64,000 nt of DNA, from NCBI RefSeq assembly GCF_963966145.1, contig NC_091046.1, positions 13,826,001 through 13,890,000 on the forward strand, written 5' to 3'. This DNA comes from Tenebrio molitor. Taxonomy: Eukaryota > Arthropoda > Insecta > Coleoptera > Tenebrionidae. Made by a program: the position numbers and the translations under genes. Below, in pieces: positions 24,401 through 39,400 of this stretch. Numbering within the stretch: the first letter of the stretch is position 1; each line of letters opens with the position of its first letter. The notes beneath the pieces were generated by a model. The model was not told the DNA's origin. It did not search any database and worked only from the letters and a program-made list of their open reading frames with translations.

Positions 24401-27400
24401 TCGATTATATGGTACGTATAAATATTGCTTCAACCATATTTTATTAAGTTTAAGACTTCTAATGTTTGTTTTTAAGATGTAAGTACTTACTGTACACAAT
24501 GTATAAATTTATTTATCATTTACTCAAAAAATATATTTTTATTGAAGCATCAAATTTTTATGGCGCATAAAAATAGATTATGAATAAATATTGTATTTTT
24601 AGATTTTAGGATTAAGTTCTATATTATTCTAGCGATCCGTGCACTTTAAATGACACGTCTAACGAGGAAATTATAATTGCACGGTTAATGAACCCATCAT
24701 TTTGATGAATTATCTTTTGAAATTGCACTAGTTTTTCTGTATTTCGTTGTTAGCAATGGATGACTATTGTTTTTAGTTATCTTGCAAGTAAACAAGTTTT
24801 TCTAATCAAAAACCCTGCAGTTCCATAATGCAATTGATGTAGTGCTGATAAATATTGGGTGTCTCAATAAGGACGGACATAGCATAGAGCCCCGATTTTG
24901 TACCAAAAACTCTTCTGCAGCTTTCAGTTAAAAAAAAAAAACTCTCAGAAAGTGAAAATGAAAATGGCAGCAACGCAATAGGTAATTAATAAAAATGTAT
25001 GTAGCTGTTGTGGTTACATTTTATTTTCTCTCAGTCGTTGGTCAAAACTCCTCATGACATTCACACTGGCGTGCCTTCAGCTAGGAAAACGCATAGTGTA
25101 TGTCCGTGCAGCTAAATGCCGCATTATTTTCTGCGATACAAAGAGCTAAATACATATAATATTCATCTGCGGTCATAGTATATTAAAACATGAGTTTTAT
25201 AAAACTTGATATTTTAAGACACGAGTCAGATGTGCAACACGTCTGCCGCAGGCAGGAGAGTGCCTGTAAATGACGAGTGCACTTAAGTTTTATAAAACAA
25301 ATTTTTGTATGATACTTTTTCTAATTTGCATATTTACATGTTTTTTACAAATAAAATCTATTTTGATAATTTGGGGAATTTTGTGACAGTTGGTGACACT
25401 TTTATTTCAAAGTTAACATTTAAAGTAAAATTATTCAACTCGTTCGTGTGTTAATTGGGCTTTTTTGGCACTCGTGGGCCTTTAAAAAACGCTCGTTTCA
25501 CTCGCGTTTTAAACTGACCCACTTGCACCAAAAAACCCCAATTTACACAAGAACTCGTCAAATAAACTACACACTATTAAAATATGTTGTTTGAGTAGTG
25601 AGCCTGATGAAAAATACAAGTTTTCGACCGTGGGGCGGTGAGCGCGAGCCGCCATCTTGAATGAAAAGTGCAAAAAAACACTAACATCTCAGAATAACTC
25701 AACAACCGTTCCTTATATGAGAAAAATGTTCAAATAAAAATTGTAAACGATAAAATTTGGCAACTTTTTTGTATTTATACTTTTCTTGTAACTTTAATAG
25801 GGACTGAGATCCAGTCGAATTTAACGAAATTTTTACTCAAAAAACATCAAACTTTATTGTTGGTAAATTTTGCAAACCATCAAACCAAATATTTTGTGTA
25901 ATAATGTATGTATTATATTACAGTTTTAGTACAGTATTGTAGTATACTATTAATAATTATATTTAATAAATACATAGTTGAATTTATCAATTAAATTATT
26001 AGCACCTACTAGCGTAATTAGTATGAACATTTCAAGTTTCATCGCATTGTTAACGTGTTTTGGAGTAAATATGGTCGAGAGCAGGTATAAACAAATGTTA
26101 AATCAAATTTTATTAAGTAATACAATAAAAAAAAAAATCAAAATTGTAGTAGGTATGTTTTTTTAGTTAATCCTCGTATGTATCACTTTCCCAATTAAAC
26201 TTTCAAATACGCTAGTACTAATATTATTGATAAATTCAATTATTAATAGTTATTTATTACACAAAATATTTGATTTGATCATTTACAAAATTTACTAATA
26301 ATAAAATTTGACGTTTTTTTGGAGTAAAAATGTCGGTAACATTTTTCTCATATAATGAACGGTTATCGGGTGATTCTGTGAAAACTTGTTTTTGTACCTT
26401 TCATTCAAGACGGCGGGTCGCGCTCACCGCCCCCAAAGGTCGAAACCTTTTTTTGATCCGGGTCACTACTCAAACAACATATTTCAAAATCATTACTACC
26501 CCACCTTTTGTAAGGCATAATCCCCTACTGACTGAACTAGTATGTCACCAACTGAAAAAAGTTCGTCGATTTCAGATGTTTTAATGACTTATTAACGCTA
26601 AGAGCTTTGTTAAAACAGCAAATTAGAAAAAACTCATTTTGGTGTTTTTTTTTTCGCTTCAATGATATTAGCAATGTTGCCGCGTTCGGAAACTACTCTC
26701 CCACACCGAATTTTATCATATTGGTATTGGTGAAAGGAATTTTTGTATATCTCTTGAGGGCCCTTTGAGAGTTGACACATACAATTATGTTCCCACATCA
26801 ATACATAACAGGATCATTTAGTTTTACAGGTTGCAACTTCCAAAAGCTCTTGCGCGTTAACGAAAGCCCAAAAGCAAAAAAAAATCTTCATGTTCAATGA
26901 TTACACTAAATTGTGTACCTTCTTTGGTGTCCGGCCTTTTAGACACACCCGATATATCTTTAATATTTGATCTGAAAATTCAAAGAATACATAAAGTTGA
27001 GTCAAGTTGCAAAAAACCACTTTGCCTTTGCAACAGCATTTTTATGGCATTAGTCATTTGAAATTACTTTAAAACTGTACTTATATGCAAAATATTCAAT
27101 CCAAACTATGATTTTCTGGTCTCTTTGTGCCTTTATTTTGTTCAAAAATATCGAAAAAATGCTGTTGCAAATGACAAGTGGTTTTTTGCAACTTGAGTCA
27201 CTATTATTTTAATATTCCTAACATAACTACCTACTTTTTTCCAGTCAACGGTTTCAATTAATTAAGTTGCTGTCTTCAGGTTTATACTAAATGTAGATAA
27301 AACAAAGTTACTGATGAGAATTTATATTCTCTTACCTGTCCTGGAGAATTTATATTGTCTTATCTGTCCTGGTTTCAAACACTACACCTTTTATTTGCTA

Positions 27401-30400
27401 CTAAATTGACTTAGTCTTAGTGTGTACTTACTTATCTATCTATTATTCTTATCTGAAGAAGGATTTATCTACTATTTACTTAGGGGGTCATTCACGAAAC
27501 CCGGTAAGGCTCGATAAGACATTGCAAATTCGAAACCATGACAACTGATATTGTTGAAGTTGCCGTTTAATTAACGATTTGCAAATTATCTTAGTTTCGT
27601 GAATCTACCCCTTACTCGGCAAATTTTGTCTAATACATATGATATATTTTTGCCCAAAACAGAGTTGCGGATGAATCGTTTGTTCTGTGTTTTTTAATAA
27701 TTGGCTAGCAATTGAACAGATAGATAAAGTTTCAAGGGTAAACCAGACAACTTGATTGGGAAAACAAGATTATTTTAATGTATGCAGGGTGATTCTGAAA
27801 TAAGTTTGGAAAAAAAATCGGTATTTGGTGATAATGAGAAGTAATAGACAAAAAAAATTTCTTATAAAAGTTTTTACGTTTTTGAGATACAAATGGTTGA
27901 AGGTAAATAATAAATTTCATTTATTATCAAAGGTGCCCGTCAGTCACAAACGTGATTTTATTTCTTTCGATAGAAACATTTACAAAGCAGTGTGCTTGCA
28001 CCTACGATTTTATTGTGGAGTTGATGTACCAATGGTTGCTAATGAAGTGAACAAATTTTCCCTATTCATAGGCGTTGAACATACAAGAATATAGGGTAAT
28101 TTCCATCCTCCAAAAGTCATTTAGAGCTAAAGTCAAAACGAAACATGACAGGGCGGAGCTGAGGATGCGCGCTCTCCAATTTACCGCTGACAGGGGCGTA
28201 TCATACAGTCGTCAGTTTAGGGACAAAAACTTAACCAAAACTCAATTTTCTTCATCTGATGAATCTGATGATAAAAATCCTACACCGAGGTCATCTACTT
28301 TTGTTGTAGAACCTCTAATAGAATAATGAAAACTATCTTCATCTTCAGAACATTCCCTTAGCACCCTGTATAGCGTAAACAAAAGGAATTTTTTTTTTGA
28401 CCGCCACTGTCATACACGTAAGCTGAATTCAACTGATCTACATTCGTCTTCTGCGCAAACCACGTGATGTCATGTTTCGTTTTGACTTTACCCCTACGCA
28501 GAATTAATTTGTGTGAAGGATACTCCACATATTTTTTTTCCAAACTTATTTCAGAATCATCCTGTATAGTACGACTTTTCATTAATATGTAATGTTAATA
28601 TATCCACTCGTATTAATCAGATACTGTTTGTTAAATAATATACTGCTAACAACTATTGCGATATATCTAGTTAAGCGGGAATATTTGATTCATGTTGATT
28701 CATTCATCGTTAAACTTTTCCTTTCATAACTCATGTCAAAATGAAACTATTAGCGTAGTTTATTTAGGTGAAGCTTTCTGCCCAGAATGTCATTGAAAGG
28801 AAATTTCTAAACTAACTAAAAAATAGATATGTACACTGACGGACAAAAAAACTGTCGTCATTCATTTGATGGCACTGTCATTTTATTTAATGTTTCGTTA
28901 ATGTAAATCATACTTCTAACTTCTTCTAAAATATTTGTCACCTATGACATATTATTGTGAAGGCTCGCAAGCATGTTTTTCATAATAAAAAAAATGACAG
29001 ACATTTTGGCGACAATTTTTTTGTCCGTCAGTGCGGAATTAAAATTTCGGGCACTTCCGGGTGATCAAAAATGACTGTTTAAGTTGGCAACACAATTAAG
29101 AGCATTTTGTTATTCGGCTGTTTGCAATACTGCAACGGATACGTCTTTTGACAGTTATTTGACGGGAAATCAACAGCGACAAAATTGTAGGTTATGTATG
29201 TATAGTTGACTTAAGTTGCAAAAAACCACTTGTCATTTGCAACAGCATTTTTCTCATATTTTTGAACCAAATAAAGGCACAAAGGGACCAGAAAAATCAT
29301 AGTTTGGGTTGAATATTTTCCATATAAGTACAGTTTTAAAGTAATTTCAACGATTTCAAGTCAGGGTGACAAATAAGTGATGCAGCGCAAATGTGTAGCT
29401 ATCTTTGTCCTACACATTAATTACTAATATGCGTCATCTTTCTCAAACTTGCAATTTTGGCCGTTACCATGACAATACAAGTTGCAACTCAACTTGAAAT
29501 CGACCTCTAATGCCATAAAAGTGCTGTTGCAAATGCAAAGTGGTTTTTTGCAACTTGAGTCAACTTTATGTATAAAAATCAACGGTAACAAACAACTTGA
29601 ACTGTCAACTGTCAGTGTGAAGCCGTCAACAACCGGAAGTTACTCTAGTTATACCATTTAAAAGTAAAAATCAGTACTGCCAACTCAAACAGTCCTTTTT
29701 GATCACGCTGTATTTTTCTGTCACTTCAACAAAATCTCTCTAAAGCGCCTTCTACTGTCATCATGACTGACATTCAAAAATTAAACTTTTCTGTGTCAGT
29801 CACATCAATTTTGAATTTTGAGATTTCAGTTCAGTGTAATTAAATCACCGCTTTGATATGTTGCCTATCGTTCCTATGCCACAAATGACAATTTTATGAA
29901 TCCCAAAAAGACAAAAACGTGACAAGAGTAAAAACTAAGGTTATTAACGTAAAGGTTGTTTTAGAGTTTATATCATGACATTGACAATACTGCCCGAAAT
30001 TTTCATTCCGCAACTGTACTACTTACATAATTTTCAATTTAACTGAGCTAGGTGCATAGCTGCATTTTTTGTTTTTTTTTTTTTGGTCAGGTCAGGTCAG
30101 GTCAGATATATTTTTTGGTTTTTTTTTTGGTCAGGTGAACAATTTTTTATTTGAAATAACTTTAAATTTCACATGGTTCATTTTTAAGGCTTTTAGTCCC
30201 TTGCTTACTTCAACAGAACTCGAGCAACTGTTTGATTGCTGCAGACCGAGTTTTTTTCATTATTTTACTGCATTTATTAAATTTTCTTGTTTAGTCCTTA
30301 AAGTAATGTTTATAAATTTTGAATTACTTATACAAAATAAAACAAAAACGATCCAAATTATACCGCACTATATTGAAAGAATATTATTACAAACATCTAA

Positions 30401-33400
30401 AGAGAAAGTGGAAAAAATTGCATTAGAAATTTGTTGGTGTAATTAAAATGATGTCACACCTTCAAGAAATGAAACAGAACGGATAAGGACAGAATCACAT
30501 AAAATTTCAGTGAAATCCACGTCAACTACATATTTAATCGCCAGTGCGTGCTCGGGAAAACTATGACCGCCTTTGTGGTGAAGCAATTTGTTAAACACGC
30601 AATTTTTTAATCGTCAGTGCACACCTAGCTTTAATGACATAAGATTCTATCAAAACAGCAATAAATAATATTGCCAAAAATTATTTGAGTTACTTAGTTA
30701 AATAAAAAATTGAAATCACTCTAAAAGTTCTAAAACAAAGATTTTCAAATATGAATTTAAACTAGACAAAGACTTTATTATAAAAATTAAGATTTTTGTT
30801 TAATAAAAAATTAATTTAATAGTATGTACGGGGTGAGGTAAGTTTTACCGCCCGCACGATAAACCCTAAGTATTAAAAAATTTGTAAAAACTACAAAATT
30901 TTAGGGTTACGTTCCCTTGATATAAGGCTTCAAACGTGTGTAATCAATTTTTCCGTATCACTTCATTCAGAGCCATAAAATTTAAAAAATTGATTTTGAG
31001 CAAAAAAAATTTTTTTCTTCGCATTTTGAACAGTAATGACTAATGAACCATATTACTGTACTCAAAATCGTACACTACACTTGACAGCATAACAAGCGTT
31101 ACTGTACGATTTTGAGTAATATTCAACTTTTTTACGAACAAATTTTAATATTCTTAAAATGCGAAAAAATAGTATGTATACGCTCCTCGTCAGAAAACTG
31201 GTTTTACTAGACTTATATGTCATTTATGAACTCGAGTTTACCGGTCTAGTAAACTTCCACTTTTCTGAACTCGTAACGTAATCTACTATTTCCGTACACG
31301 CTCATAATTCACAATTAATTCAAAGAACATATTTATGAAATTCGCATCCAATTTTAATATTAACAGCGAAACATGACCAAGATTTACAACTAGTGTCATA
31401 AATAAATACCTCATTGTTGGGGTAAAAAGCTAACAAACATCTGTTAGAACTTTTCTAGTACATAATTCTTAGGTCCATAAAGGGTACCATAAACAACCTA
31501 TGTCGACCTCTTTTGTGGAAGTGACCGCCCAATTCATAGCTAAATTTTGCACTTTAATATCAAATTCCATTTATTTCAAAAACTGGTGATGTTTTCATGA
31601 TTTCAATGACACCAAATTTTTCCTAAATGTTTGAAAGGACTCTCAGTGAAAAATGATGTAAATTAATATACCGGTTATTGAATTAAAATGAAATATTTAA
31701 AGTCCTAGTCGAAAAGTAGTCAATTTTGACTTAAATTGTAAATCATTTTACAATAGGAGAGAAAATTGTCTTATAACTACCATAAATAAGGAGGGGTTGT
31801 TAGTTTACCTGTTGTTTGCCCTTCCTTGAGACAGTACTGCACAACAAAGGGGCAATAAAATTAGAGGGTATAATGGAATTACTTATGGTAATTTCTATCC
31901 TATTGTAAAATGATTTACAATTTAAGTCAAAATTGACTATTTTCCGACGAGGGCTTTACCTGTTTTTTTTTTTTTAATTTGAAATTTTTACAGAATGTTC
32001 TACAGCGATACACAATCATTCCTGAATATGTTGAGACTTTAAAATCTATTAGAAGTGGTTGTTTTTGCTCGGCCGGTAAAACTTGACTTACTCGGTTTTC
32101 AGATCAAATATTAAAGATAGATCAGGTGTACCAAAAAGGACGGACACCAAAGAAGGTACAAAATTTAGGCTAATCGTGGAACACAAGAATTTTTGTTTTG
32201 TTTTGACCTTTCGTTAACGCGCAAGAGCTGTTTTCAAAATGAGTTTTACTGCATTTATGTGCACAGACATACACCATGCGTTTTCGTAACGGAAGGCATC
32301 CCAGTGTGAATGTTATTAGGTGTTTTGACCAACGACTAAGAGAAAAAAAATACCATGACAACTACAATTTTCATGAATAGGGATGAGAGGTCAAGTCAGG
32401 TCAGATCAGGTTTTTGCGTTCAATATAAGCTCTTTGGTCTTGATTTCGTCGACTTGGAATTTAGGACAATAAATACAAATATTAAAAGTCAGCAAGTACT
32501 TCAGTCCAACCCCCTTATTTTGGCGCACAGGACCTTTTTGTAAACCAAAAACCACATGTTCAAAATAGGAAGTGAAGAGTATCCCGAATCCGAAGGAAAT
32601 TGAAAAAATTCCTGCCGATCTTGGCACCAGGCTGCGTGTAAAATCCCCCCATAAAAATGTTATTCAGGCCAGGCCAGGGGGATCGACCTCTTTGAGTTTA
32701 AGAGACCGCAGTTGGCCCTCAACTCAAAGTCTGCTTTGCTCGGACTATTATTAAAAAGTCACAGCGATGATCACTGAAGTTGACAGGGATTGACTTGAGG
32801 TGCTTCTCGCTCAGTTTCACGTGGCCTGTTCCAGAGCAGCCCTATGATCCTAGCACCCGAGAAGAGATTCATCAATGCAGTCTTCAAAAAGGTCCTACAG
32901 GCAGGGGGTTAAAGCAGAGTACTTGCTGACAAAAATTTTAATACATACATACAGAGTCTATCAGAACTCGTGGACCAAAATAATACGGTGAAATTATCAT
33001 CTTCTGGCAATAATAGGAAAAATATTTTTTTTTAAACCATCCTCATTGGATTTTAAAATAAAAACGTTTTTCATTGACCAATCGCGTGTAGATATAAAAT
33101 TACCTTAAAAAATTATATTAGTAACTATGGAAACAAATTTGATTGTTGCAAAGACATAATAATTGAATATCGCCCGTTCAGATGAAATCCTGGGCTGGGA
33201 AGGCGTTGGAAAGCGTAGATTAATTGGAGCATGTTGACAGCTAATCTAAAATTTAGAGCCAAAAATTTTTCTTTTTTTTTCTTTCTTTGCAATGTTTTAC
33301 ATCAAAAATAGAATAACGTAACGATTCCTATTCCCGAAGCAAATATCTAAGGGCACCCTTTGCTGAAAACAAACATGTTCAATTATGTCCCGATTAAACA

Positions 33401-36400
33401 TAAACAAATGTCAAACGGCGGGAAATTCAAACTTTACACTGTTCTAAACGGTTTAATTTTTCCTACGCCTACTCAGCCCAGGATTTCATTTGAACGCCCG
33501 ATATTATGTCATAATAAATTATTTGAAATTATTTCTGACAATTACAAAAGTCATTAAAAACGCTTAATGTTTACTTCTTCACAATATTCTGATATGCTTG
33601 TCTTATGATGAGAGTGCCACAGTTGCTCCTCAGGAGTATTCAGTTTAGTGTCTTTTGGTACTACTCTCTTAAATAAACTGTCGTTTGTATGGTCAAAAGT
33701 TTTTATGTCAAATACATCATTCATAAAAACATCCGTTTTTGCACAAACAATGCAGATACCCAACAATGCATAATGCATCATTTGAAATGCGTCCATAGTT
33801 ACAAATTAATCAGGAATACTATACTCAATTTCATATAAATGTGCATCTAAGCAAGCCATGAAAATCTGATTTTCTGTTGGTAGTAAAGCTAAAGCTAGTG
33901 ACTTTGACTTTCAAAGTTGCTTGCTCTGCGCGAACCAGATTTGACTAATTTTTCAGTTTTTGTCCATTTTAACATTCCTGATTTCAAAAGCAATGTTACG
34001 TCTCTTTACTGATTAAATTAAAGTAATTCTTATTTGTTTTTGTCTTTGTATTTTTACCAAGTAAAGATTTATTGGACATGACCTTCATAAATGTGACTTT
34101 TGTAATGTAACTAAATTAAAGGTGCTTTTACAAATGCACAACTCACTTGATGAACATTTATATGAAATCAATTATAATTTATAGTTAACTTAACATTAAC
34201 AACAGGATTGGTCAGTTTAAATTGCTTCTTTCCTAATCACTATTTAAGATAGATTTTTTTGAACATTTTTCCTATTATTGCCAGAACATGATGAATTCAC
34301 CGTATTATTTTGGTCCACCAATTCTGATAGACCTTGTATATTGTTCCCAATTCATATACAGTGAGTTTTTTTAAGACTGGCCATAGGGTTTTATATGCTA
34401 ATTTTTCAACCCCCTGTTAACTTTTGTCCTCATGAAAATATTCATCCCAGGTTTGTAGTAAAGTTATGGGATATGATAATGTATTGAAAAAATTTCAATT
34501 TAATAACCAGAAGTAAGGAATAAGCTAGCAAAAAGACGTTTTTTGAATTCCGTTTGGTTCAATTTTAAATTTTCAGTAGGCTAAAATTTCACCTGACATT
34601 TGTAATTTTGATATGTAATTGATTGTGTATTTGCTTAACTGCCTATGGAGGCGATTTTGAAAATTTTATTTAAATTTTATTGAAGTAAAGAACCTTATTA
34701 TTACATGAATAATGAATCTATCCTTATTAAAGTAATATTCAGACAATTTTTTGGATTTTTGCCAATAATATTTTGTTTGTATGTAAACTGTCTATTACAA
34801 CCATTTAAGTATCACAAAATGAAGTAAATGACTAGATAATATTAATGTTTAATTTAAAAACAGCGCTAGGCTTTGTAATTTTCACAAAAATAAAAGTTAA
34901 CAGGGGGTTGAAAAATTAGCATGTATGTAAAACCCTTTTTGCCAGTCTTAAAAAAACTCACTGTATGTATGCTATTAAAAAAAAAAATGTGTCCTTCAGA
35001 ATTCTAAAATTATTTACAAAACAAAGTGGAAAGGTTTAATTTTACTGTAACGGGACTGTACGTATATTTTACGTGAAATAATTTGAAAAACTATGAGATT
35101 TATGAAATTTCAAACACAATAACGTTAATTGTTATTGTTCCTATAAAAATTGAAATTGTTTTCGTGAAACACCTTGTTTACGGTATTTTCAAGAAATGCA
35201 TAACATTTTAGTGAACGAGTATAAAAAATCGTGATAACAGCAGAAACAACAGCATTGTTCTTTTTATGTACATATTACCCTAAGACGACTGTTTCGACAC
35301 CAGAGGGTTACATGTGGCTAGCATGCCGAGCTTATTAGAACTGGAGGGTGAGATCAAGGAGGGGTCTACCTTTTAAGCGGAATCCTTTAATAATGAGAAA
35401 ATGGAAACGTATCGTGTCTGCTGACGTTTTATCGTTCGTTACAAAACGAACTTTCAAAGATGATCCATTAATTATTTATATTCTTACGAGATAGGTACAA
35501 AACCCGGAGAAGTGATACACCAGTGTAGGTGCTATAAATTATGTACAAATATCGACCGACTCTAGTGACAATATTACCCAAATGGTACAAACAATGTTAA
35601 AAATAGAAATTAGTAATAACATTTCATCAACAATCGTTTAACCCAAACCAGTTTAATCTTAAGGCGGCTACTGTGTCAATCAATACTTGCAGGGATAAAT
35701 GAAATCATCTTTTAATATTAATTTATTTAATGTCACATATGCTTCAAAGTCCAAATCTACTTCAACACTGCCTTCATTGTATGTCACGATTGGTAGTCTG
35801 CTTACTTTGTAGGCATTGCCAATACCTATTTATCTGAAATGGTTTCAAGGCACCAGAGAAAAATTAGTTGTACCTAATTGTCTAATTTGTTCATTGTTAA
35901 GCGTAAAAAACATTTAGGGCGTTATGGTAAATATAAAAAGTAAACAGCTTCAGCTCTTATTAACGTGTTCTCACCGGTTGCTTAAACGGGGATAACGTAC
36001 GTTAGTGGAAGTTACGGATGGCGGCAACCGTTCCGGTACTAATGTGCGATCACTGGAAGGTGCTCAGGTAGCAACTTTTTCACGACGGCCCTTTGTCAAC
36101 GGTCCTCACGTTGAGTTTTATGCAATTCGGAAAATCAGATATCGGCGCATAGCCCAACACGGCCCTGCGCCGTCTCCTCGTCCACAGTCACAGATTACAC
36201 GCGGACGGAACGAAAACGAAACGTACGGTCTACTGTTATTTGAGTGTCTGCTTAGGTTAGGTTAGTGTGGTGAAATACGCGCATCTAAGTTTGTTATGAT
36301 CCCAATTCGACCCGCGAATGAACCGAAAGTGCCTCTGTTGAATCGACGTTCCGACCTACGATGTTATTTTAAGTGAAAAAAATTGATTTCTAATCCGCAC

Positions 36401-39400
36401 ATTTCCTGCCTGACAGTGCGAGATAATCACATTGTTATGTTCGCGATGCATTCTTCCTGTTCCAAAACAACTCGTCTGTCGGCTCTTTCGCATGCAGCTC
36501 CGCAATAAAGCCAATGTGGCAGGATCAAATTGTCGGTGATGACGACTGTCGGCCCTAATTGCAGATGCGGTCCTAATTGTCGGCTGCTGCACTAACCAAA
36601 TGTAGAAGCGAGCTGGCTGCACTTCTAGTGGAATTGGGTTCTTGGGCATTTATCGATTGCAGTTGGCCTATAATTGGATATATGTATTTGAGGTCGTTAT
36701 CTTTATTCAATTAACTGCCGTGTTGGAAAATAATGGTGCCTAGACCCACACTGTTTAAAAATTACAGACACATAAAGTCTTTGTGCAATAAGCTTTGTAA
36801 TTGGATACGAATGTGCTAGAAAATACCGTTGGTGTTGGTTTTTATGATAAATTTGCACATTTTATGAAGTCGACACTGTTGAAGGCTCGTCAGGAGTGTT
36901 TTTTGCACGGACGAGATGAGCATTGAAGGGTTGTCTCTGTTTGTTTTCACGTACTACATTTGATGTGCCGATGCGCGTTTTTCAAAGTTTTCAACACAGT
37001 CCTGCTAAACATGTTAAATTAGCGATTGTATCACCTCCGCATTTCCTGTGGGTTTCACTATAAATAGATCATTTTATAATATTTCGGCAATCGGCAAACC
37101 TTCCAGTCCGACTGTTTTCTTACTTTTATCTAATCATATGAGATCACCGAGTTTTTACCATGGTTTTCTTACTAAGAACCGCATCGTGAAAGGTGATAAA
37201 TAGCATAGTAGTCGCCAGACATGACTTGATGTGTGAAGTGTGCGGGGTGCTCCAAATTTGATTTTATGGAGGCGCAGGATTACACGTCCAGGTCTGGCAG
37301 CTTGAAAAGATCCAGCAGTTTCAAGAAATTACTGAAATTGCCAACTTGGGGTTCTGGTTCGTCTAGTTCAGGTAAATAAACATGACGTTGCGTGATGAAT
37401 CGATGGTGCATTAAATGAAATAAGGAAGAAAGTCCATCTCGCTTCTTTCAACAGGATTTCAAAGACATGCGATTTACGTACGATCGATTAAGTGGTATTG
37501 GAAAGCAGGGATGCCCCTAGATGCGCTATTTTTAAATTCTTTTATATAATTGACCAGAATGTATGGATTGGCCCAAACGAACCAAAATAACTCATGTCCC
37601 ATGTGCGTAGTGCATATAATGTTCGTTTAACAATAAATAGCACGTACGCCAGTCAAACGGAATGTTTGAAGCTGTGAAAGGCGCCCTGGAAATCTCGCGG
37701 AGAGATAATTTTAATGTAAGTGGTTTTACAAAATTTACGAGTGAATATTTTCCCAATTAGATGGATATTAATATAACAGTGCAAACAAAATTTAATTTTT
37801 CAGAGGATCCTCGTTCCTTTATAAAACGAGTTTTACATAACGTGTTACAAAAATTGCAATAAATTTTCTCAGGCAGGAAAATGGGAAACTCAAATAAACA
37901 TGTGTACATTTAACGACTCTTAACTAAATAGATTACCAGACTTATTTATTTTATTTGTTTACGAACTTTTTTTTTAAACAATTTTGTACATATTTATAAG
38001 CAAACATAATTAAAGCAAAAAAGTAATGAAATTCATCTCACGTGCTCATAAGGAGGAAGATGCGGAACTAATAACAGCGGGACAGATTTACGTTGTAACA
38101 GCCAGCTCGTGGACTGGCAAAATTACAATTGTTGACTTTTGATCGGTATATACGATATAAATAAACAGTAGGAGTATTCTGGAAAGCGTCGATTAGCGAT
38201 CAAAGTTTTTTGCACTCAAATTTTATCTTATGGACTTTAACAAAGGTAAACTACTCGAGAAAACTAGAGGAAAAACCAAACTGTACAATGTATCTACTAT
38301 CTAGAACCACCAGACAAGCCTTCGCATATTGTGTAACCTTCGATAAATTCAATTTTACCAGCACAGATGCAAATAATGTTGCATCTGCTTTGGAAAACGT
38401 GTTTTTTGTTACATACATATATGAAAAACATACGCCCACTCTCTTTTATAAATATTGTCAGTTCAAACAACGACATTGTGGAAGGAAATTGTGCCATGCC
38501 CATTTTAATTTATAATTTATTTACCTAAATCAATCAAGGTATTTGATTTGTTAAGGTCATTAACTCATTAATAATTGTTGTAAGAATTTTATGAACCAAA
38601 TTGGGTAAGATTACTTTTTCTTTAACAGCATCAGATAAAATAATTAGTGTAAATATAAAAAAGTACAAAATGGATATTTTATTTTAGGTTACTTTTTTAT
38701 GTAGTTCACAGCTTAGGAAATATGCACCTAATAACTGTAATTAATTATCAATGTGTTATGTGATGTATGTATTTGATACTGATAACAATTATATGGTGTT
38801 TTGTTTTTCACAATAAAGACAGTAAAACATGAAATTAAAATGTTTAAAGCATATCATCCCAACGCTGGTTCTTGTACGTAGTATGTACGAATCGATCAAT
38901 ACATATCCCACTCCTGCTTGTAAACACTAATATTAAATCTAATCTCTTATTAAAAGTGCCATTGTCAAATGTATAGGTTGTTTACCTTTAGTAGATAAAA
39001 ATAAAATATAATAATAATGTACCCACGTTCGGTGCAAGTACTTTTATAAATATGGATGTACAAACTTTGAAAGTTCATTTGTAAGAATTTTTTTAACTAA
39101 AAATTAAATTATGGGATGATGTTCGATGCGACATTTAGAAAGATGATTGTCGATTTTTAGATGAAAGTTTTATTAACGAAGTTCTAGAAATGCATCTCTT
39201 AACTATTGTGGAAAAAAAATCAAGACAATGGTATTATTGCAGTCAAAATTTATTTATAAAATGATTAATATCTTTATGTTGGTTACCACTTCTGTTGAAA
39301 CGTATGACTTATAGTGGGAGAAGTTGAGAATCAATCTGTGTCCACAATTGTATGTATCTTTTTTATTAGGATGTGAAAAATAAGTAATCCGAATGAGATC

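Larger units (their letters stand above)
24857..26953. mobile_element. Composite inverted-repeat element (GGGTGTCT... ends)
   Basis: The left end GGGTGTCTCAATAAGGACGG and the right end, inverted (GGGTGTGTCTAAAAGGCCGG), are related. A minus-strand copy of the right part and of the interior segment 24998-25130 occurs at 32131-32375. Two foldbacks (25436-25570 and 25578-26485) lie inside. The boundaries are an inference. Confidence 0.45.

Noticed and set aside
36005..36649. ORFs of 86 (+) and 97 (-) residues
   Set aside because: They fall in the GC-richer putative promoter region and have no recognisable domain.
38210..38515. 101-residue plus ORF
   Set aside because: Mutually overlapping frames on both strands with intron-like composition; no support as a gene.
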